From an uncultured Burkholderiales bacterium (GTDB lineage Bacteria; Pseudomonadota; Gammaproteobacteria; Burkholderiales; Burkholderiaceae_C), in contig CAIQBO010000001.1 in NCBI GenBank assembly GCA_903870145.1, forward strand, positions 1-64,000: DNA of 64,000 nt. Direction: 5' to 3'. Of this stretch, positions 62,070 through 64,000 are shown one piece after another. A program made the position numbers and the translations under genes. The notes beneath the pieces are model-generated. The model made no database searches, was not told the origin of the DNA, and worked only from the letters and a program-made list of their open reading frames with translations. Within the stretch, counting starts at the first letter, position 1; the number at the start of each line of letters is the position of its first letter.

Positions 62070-63016
62070 GAGGGCTCCCGGGAACGCCAATTGCGCAGCT
62101 TGTTCCAAGTCGGCGCCACGATGCCATTGGGCAAGAAAAACAAGATGAAGATCAGCATCAAGCTGTAAATCATCAACCGCCACTCGCCAAAATCGCGCAG
62201 ACCTTCAGTCATCAAAGTGAGCAAGAGCGCACCGCCCACAGGGCCAAAAATAGTACCCATGCCGCCCACATACACCATGGTGATGATGGTGATGGAAGTC
62301 ACCACAGCAAACAGCTGAGGACTTACTTGCAATTGGTAATGCGCATACAGAGCGCCGCCCAAGCCCGCAAACCCTGCGCTGATGATCAATGAGACAATTT
62401 TGTAAGTGGTGATGGGCAGGCCTGCGGCCAAGCAAGTGGCTTCATCGCCCCGAATGGCGCGCAAAATCAAACCCCAGCGCGAGCGGGCCATCCACGCCAA
62501 AAGCAAAGTGGTCAAGCCCAACAACGACAAAACAAACCAGTAGTAATGCAATTGATTTTTGATCAAAGGCTTGATGTCTTGAATGCCTTCCTCTCCGCCT
62601 GTGAATTCCCAAAAAATTAACATCAAGCGTTGCATGATCACAGCCGCGGACAACATCGCCAGTGCAAAGTACGGGCCTCTTAAGCGCAATGTAGGAAAGC
62701 CCAGAATCAGGCCAAAAAACATGGCCACCAGCATCGAGGCCGGCAGACTCCACCACGGCCCCACCCCAAATTGAACGTTCAGAAAACCTGCCGTGTAGGC
62801 GCCTACCCCAATGAACAAAGAGTGTCCAAAATTCTCTCGCCCCGTCAAGCCCGACATGAAATCCCAACTGACCGACCAAATGCCATAAATGGCGGCAACA
62901 GTCAGCACACCAATCAGATACTTTCCAGGTAAGAGAGTAGGCACGACAGCTAAAAAAAGCAAAGCTGCCAGACCTCCTGCCAAACTGATTTTGTCTAAAC
63001 CTTTGAATGCTTTCAT
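62066..63016 (-). CDS. livM: branched-chain amino acid-type ABC transporter permease LivM
   Basis: The 316-residue protein has about ten membrane segments and the LivM motifs SWDFMSGLTGRENFGHSLFIGVGAYT (in two parts), LRGPYFALAMLS and VGGMGTIFGPVGGALLL. RWGLILRAIRGDEATCLAAGL is the cytoplasmic EAA-like loop. It begins 15 bases after livH and is coupled to livG by ATGA. It forms the membrane channel with LivH. Confidence 0.95.
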   Translation of the reverse strand: MKAFKGLDKISLAGGLAALLFLAVVPTLLPGKYLIGVLTVAAIYGIWSVSWDFMSGLTGRENFGHSLFIGVGAYTAGFLNVQFGVGPWWSLPASMLVAMFFGLILGFPTLRLRGPYFALAMLSAAVIMQRLMLIFWEFTGGEEGIQDIKPLIKNQLHYYWFVLSLLGLTTLLLAWMARSRWGLILRAIRGDEATCLAAGLPITTYKIVSLIISAGFAGLGGALYAHYQLQVSPQLFAVVTSITIITMVYVGGMGTIFGPVGGALLLTLMTEGLRDFGEWRLMIYSLMLIFILFFLPNGIVAPTWNKLRNWRSREPS

Positions 63017-63031
63017 GACAAATCAGTATTC

Positions 63032-63883
63032 CTAAAAAGCAGCACGCTTGCCAAAAATACCTGCGGGCCTGAACACCAGCATCAGCAAAGTTGCAAGCAC
63101 AGAGACGATTTCAGTCCAACTGCTGGAGACCAAGTAGGAAACGCATGTTTCCGCATAGCCAAGTAGAAAAGCTGCAGCAATGCTGCCCGGAATGGAGCCC
63201 AGGCCTCCCACCACCACAATGGCAAAGGCTTTGACAATCGGCAGCAAATGCATAGAGGGTTGAACCGACAAAAATGGCCCTGCCATCACGCCGGCCAAGG
63301 CTGCAAGCCCGGCCGAGATGGCCATCACCAGCGAGAAGATTTTGTCGCTCGGTATGCCCATGTATTTGGCCGCTTCAGGGTCCTGAGAAATGGCCAAGAT
63401 CGCACTTCCCAATCGGGTGAACTGAATGAATGCATACAGCGCGCCAATGGCAACCGTGGCAACAGCCAAAGTCAAAAGACGAGCACCCGCCACGTCCACC
63501 CCGCCCAAGTTAACTTTGACGTCCACAAACGATGGTACGTTGCGGTATTCCGAACCAAAAACCAAAAAGAGTGTTTGCTCAACCACCAGTGCCACGGCCA
63601 AGGAAATCATCAACACACCAATTTGCGAGTGTCGCTGGGGGCGAATCAAAACCTTCTCGACCACAACGCCAAAAAGCGCCACAAAGGCAATCGCGATGAG
63701 GGCCGCAGTCCACAAAGGCAAGCCCACTACGGTCGTCAAGACATAGGTTCCATAGGCGCCCAGGGCGTAGAACGAGCCGTGTGCCAGATTCAATATGCGG
63801 GCCACACCAAAGATCAAGGTGAAGCCCACCGCCAGCATGGCGTAGATGGCGCTGGTGACAGCGCCATAAATCAGAATTTCCAA
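63032..63883 (-). CDS. livH: branched-chain amino acid-type ABC transporter permease LivH
   Basis: The 283-residue protein has the LivH start EILIYGAVTSAIYAMLAVGFT and FGVARILNLAHGSFYALGAY, then LGSAILAISQDPEAAKYMGI and VVVGGLGSIPGSIAAAFLLG. About eight membrane segments are predicted. The start codon is TTG at 63883, one base after the stop of the binding-protein gene, which places the family N-terminus correctly. No ATG alternative lies upstream in the frame. Confidence 0.94.
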   Translation of the reverse strand: MEILIYGAVTSAIYAMLAVGFTLIFGVARILNLAHGSFYALGAYGTYVLTTVVGLPLWTAALIAIAFVALFGVVVEKVLIRPQRHSQIGVLMISLAVALVVEQTLFLVFGSEYRNVPSFVDVKVNLGGVDVAGARLLTLAVATVAIGALYAFIQFTRLGSAILAISQDPEAAKYMGIPSDKIFSLVMAISAGLAALAGVMAGPFLSVQPSMHLLPIVKAFAIVVVGGLGSIPGSIAAAFLLGYAETCVSYLVSSSWTEIVSVLATLLMLVFRPAGIFGKRAAF

Positions 63884-63884
63884 T

Positions 63885-64000
63885 TTATTTTTTCATCCAA
63901 GGGGGCAAGATGAAGTTGCCCGTGCGCAACTCTTTAGGATAGATCACGGCGCGTTCACCCTTGTCTTGCCACTGCGCAAAGATCAGGTTCATCTTGCCCT
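63885..64000 (-). CDS. ABC transporter substrate-binding protein, C-terminal fragment (runs off window)
   Basis: The final 37 codons of a frame that continues beyond the window. Its product ends ERAVIYPKELRTGNFILP then PWMKK and stop, which matches the usual C-terminus of Liv-type periplasmic binding proteins (an aromatic-Pro-Lys-Glu pattern before a PPW end). It directly precedes livH with one base between, completing the SBP-H-M-G-F order. Nothing about the ligand can be said from this part. Confidence 0.8.
   Translation of the reverse strand, partial: GKMNLIFAQWQDKGERAVIYPKELRTGNFILPPWMKK

Noticed and set aside
1..64000. CRISPR arrays, tRNA or rRNA genes, insertion sequences
   Set aside because: I looked for regular direct repeats with spacers, cloverleaf-like CCA ends and transposase motifs (DDE, HTH_Tnp) and saw none.

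Overview
The window looks like chromosome of a betaproteobacterium of the order Burkholderiales, most likely a Comamonadaceae-type freshwater or soil heterotroph. The reasons are the moderate GC content, the four complete Bug/TctC-type periplasmic binding proteins scattered among catabolic genes (plus one broken copy), the CaiB/acyl-CoA synthetase/RraA/amidase mix, and the general protein style. The placement is an inference from content; no marker gene (rRNA, ribosomal protein) is present. I see about 61 protein-coding genes, two of them cut by the window edges, one likely pseudogene remnant, no tRNA or rRNA, no CRISPR array and no insertion sequence. Coding density is very high and no gene-free stretch exceeds 300 bases.

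Layout. 1-3947: end of a CoA-transferase gene, an MFS transporter, an acyl-CoA synthetase and a fragment of a Bug-type binding protein. 3975-8150: a minus-strand operon, RraA-like protein, Bug binding protein, aldo/keto reductase, amidase. 8253-17302: histidine/urocanate utilisation locus. HutC, HutD, HutI, HutG and HutF run leftwards, each joined to the next by an ATGA overlap, and HutU plus a complete NitT/TauT-like ABC importer run rightwards. The shared promoter region holds a HutC-like operator inside the spacer of the hutU promoter. No histidine ammonia-lyase (HutH) is present, so the locus as seen starts at urocanate.

17367-25281: an SDR gene and, divergent from it, a complete TRAP transporter (DctP, DctQ, DctM) followed without breaks by a class I (DhnA/LacD-like) aldolase, a zinc alcohol dehydrogenase, an FGGY kinase and a FadR-type GntR regulator. 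This reads as a self-contained polyol or sugar import, oxidation, phosphorylation and cleavage pathway. Two ATTGGT-N3-ACCAAT-type operators precede dctP. 25372-29787: a GntR regulator divergent from a PdxA-like dehydrogenase, separated by a perfect 20-bp palindrome, then two Bug proteins and a ClpP-like secreted protein. 29835-37360: M24 aminopeptidase, HpcH/HpaI aldolase, 2-hydroxyacid dehydrogenase, SDR, three glutathione transferase-family genes in a row and an SGNH-like lipoprotein.

37496-43107: a secreted zincin-like protein, malonyl-CoA decarboxylase, a membrane protein, another Bug protein and a sterol-desaturase-family enzyme. 43187-49938: a GntR/UTRA regulator and a choline-sulfatase-like enzyme facing an aldehyde dehydrogenase, a GMC (choline-dehydrogenase-like) oxidoreductase and an enolase-superfamily dehydratase. 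This suggests catabolism of a sulfate ester through alcohol, aldehyde and acid. 49935-57939: a small eRF1-like protein, an ABC ATPase with a 1200-residue ABC-permease/M1-aminopeptidase fusion, two divergent methyltransferases that both carry export signals, and a TPR protein with a glycine-rich tail. 58113-64000: a formyltransferase resembling the hydrolase domain of 10-formyltetrahydrofolate dehydrogenase, a xanthine/urate-type NCS2 permease behind a GntR-like palindrome, and a LivFGMH-type ABC importer whose binding protein runs off the window.

The most rewarding items for follow-up are the permease-peptidase fusion, the pair of exported methyltransferases, the hut locus with its own ABC importer but no HutH, the TRAP/aldolase/kinase operon, and the set of clear GntR-type operators.
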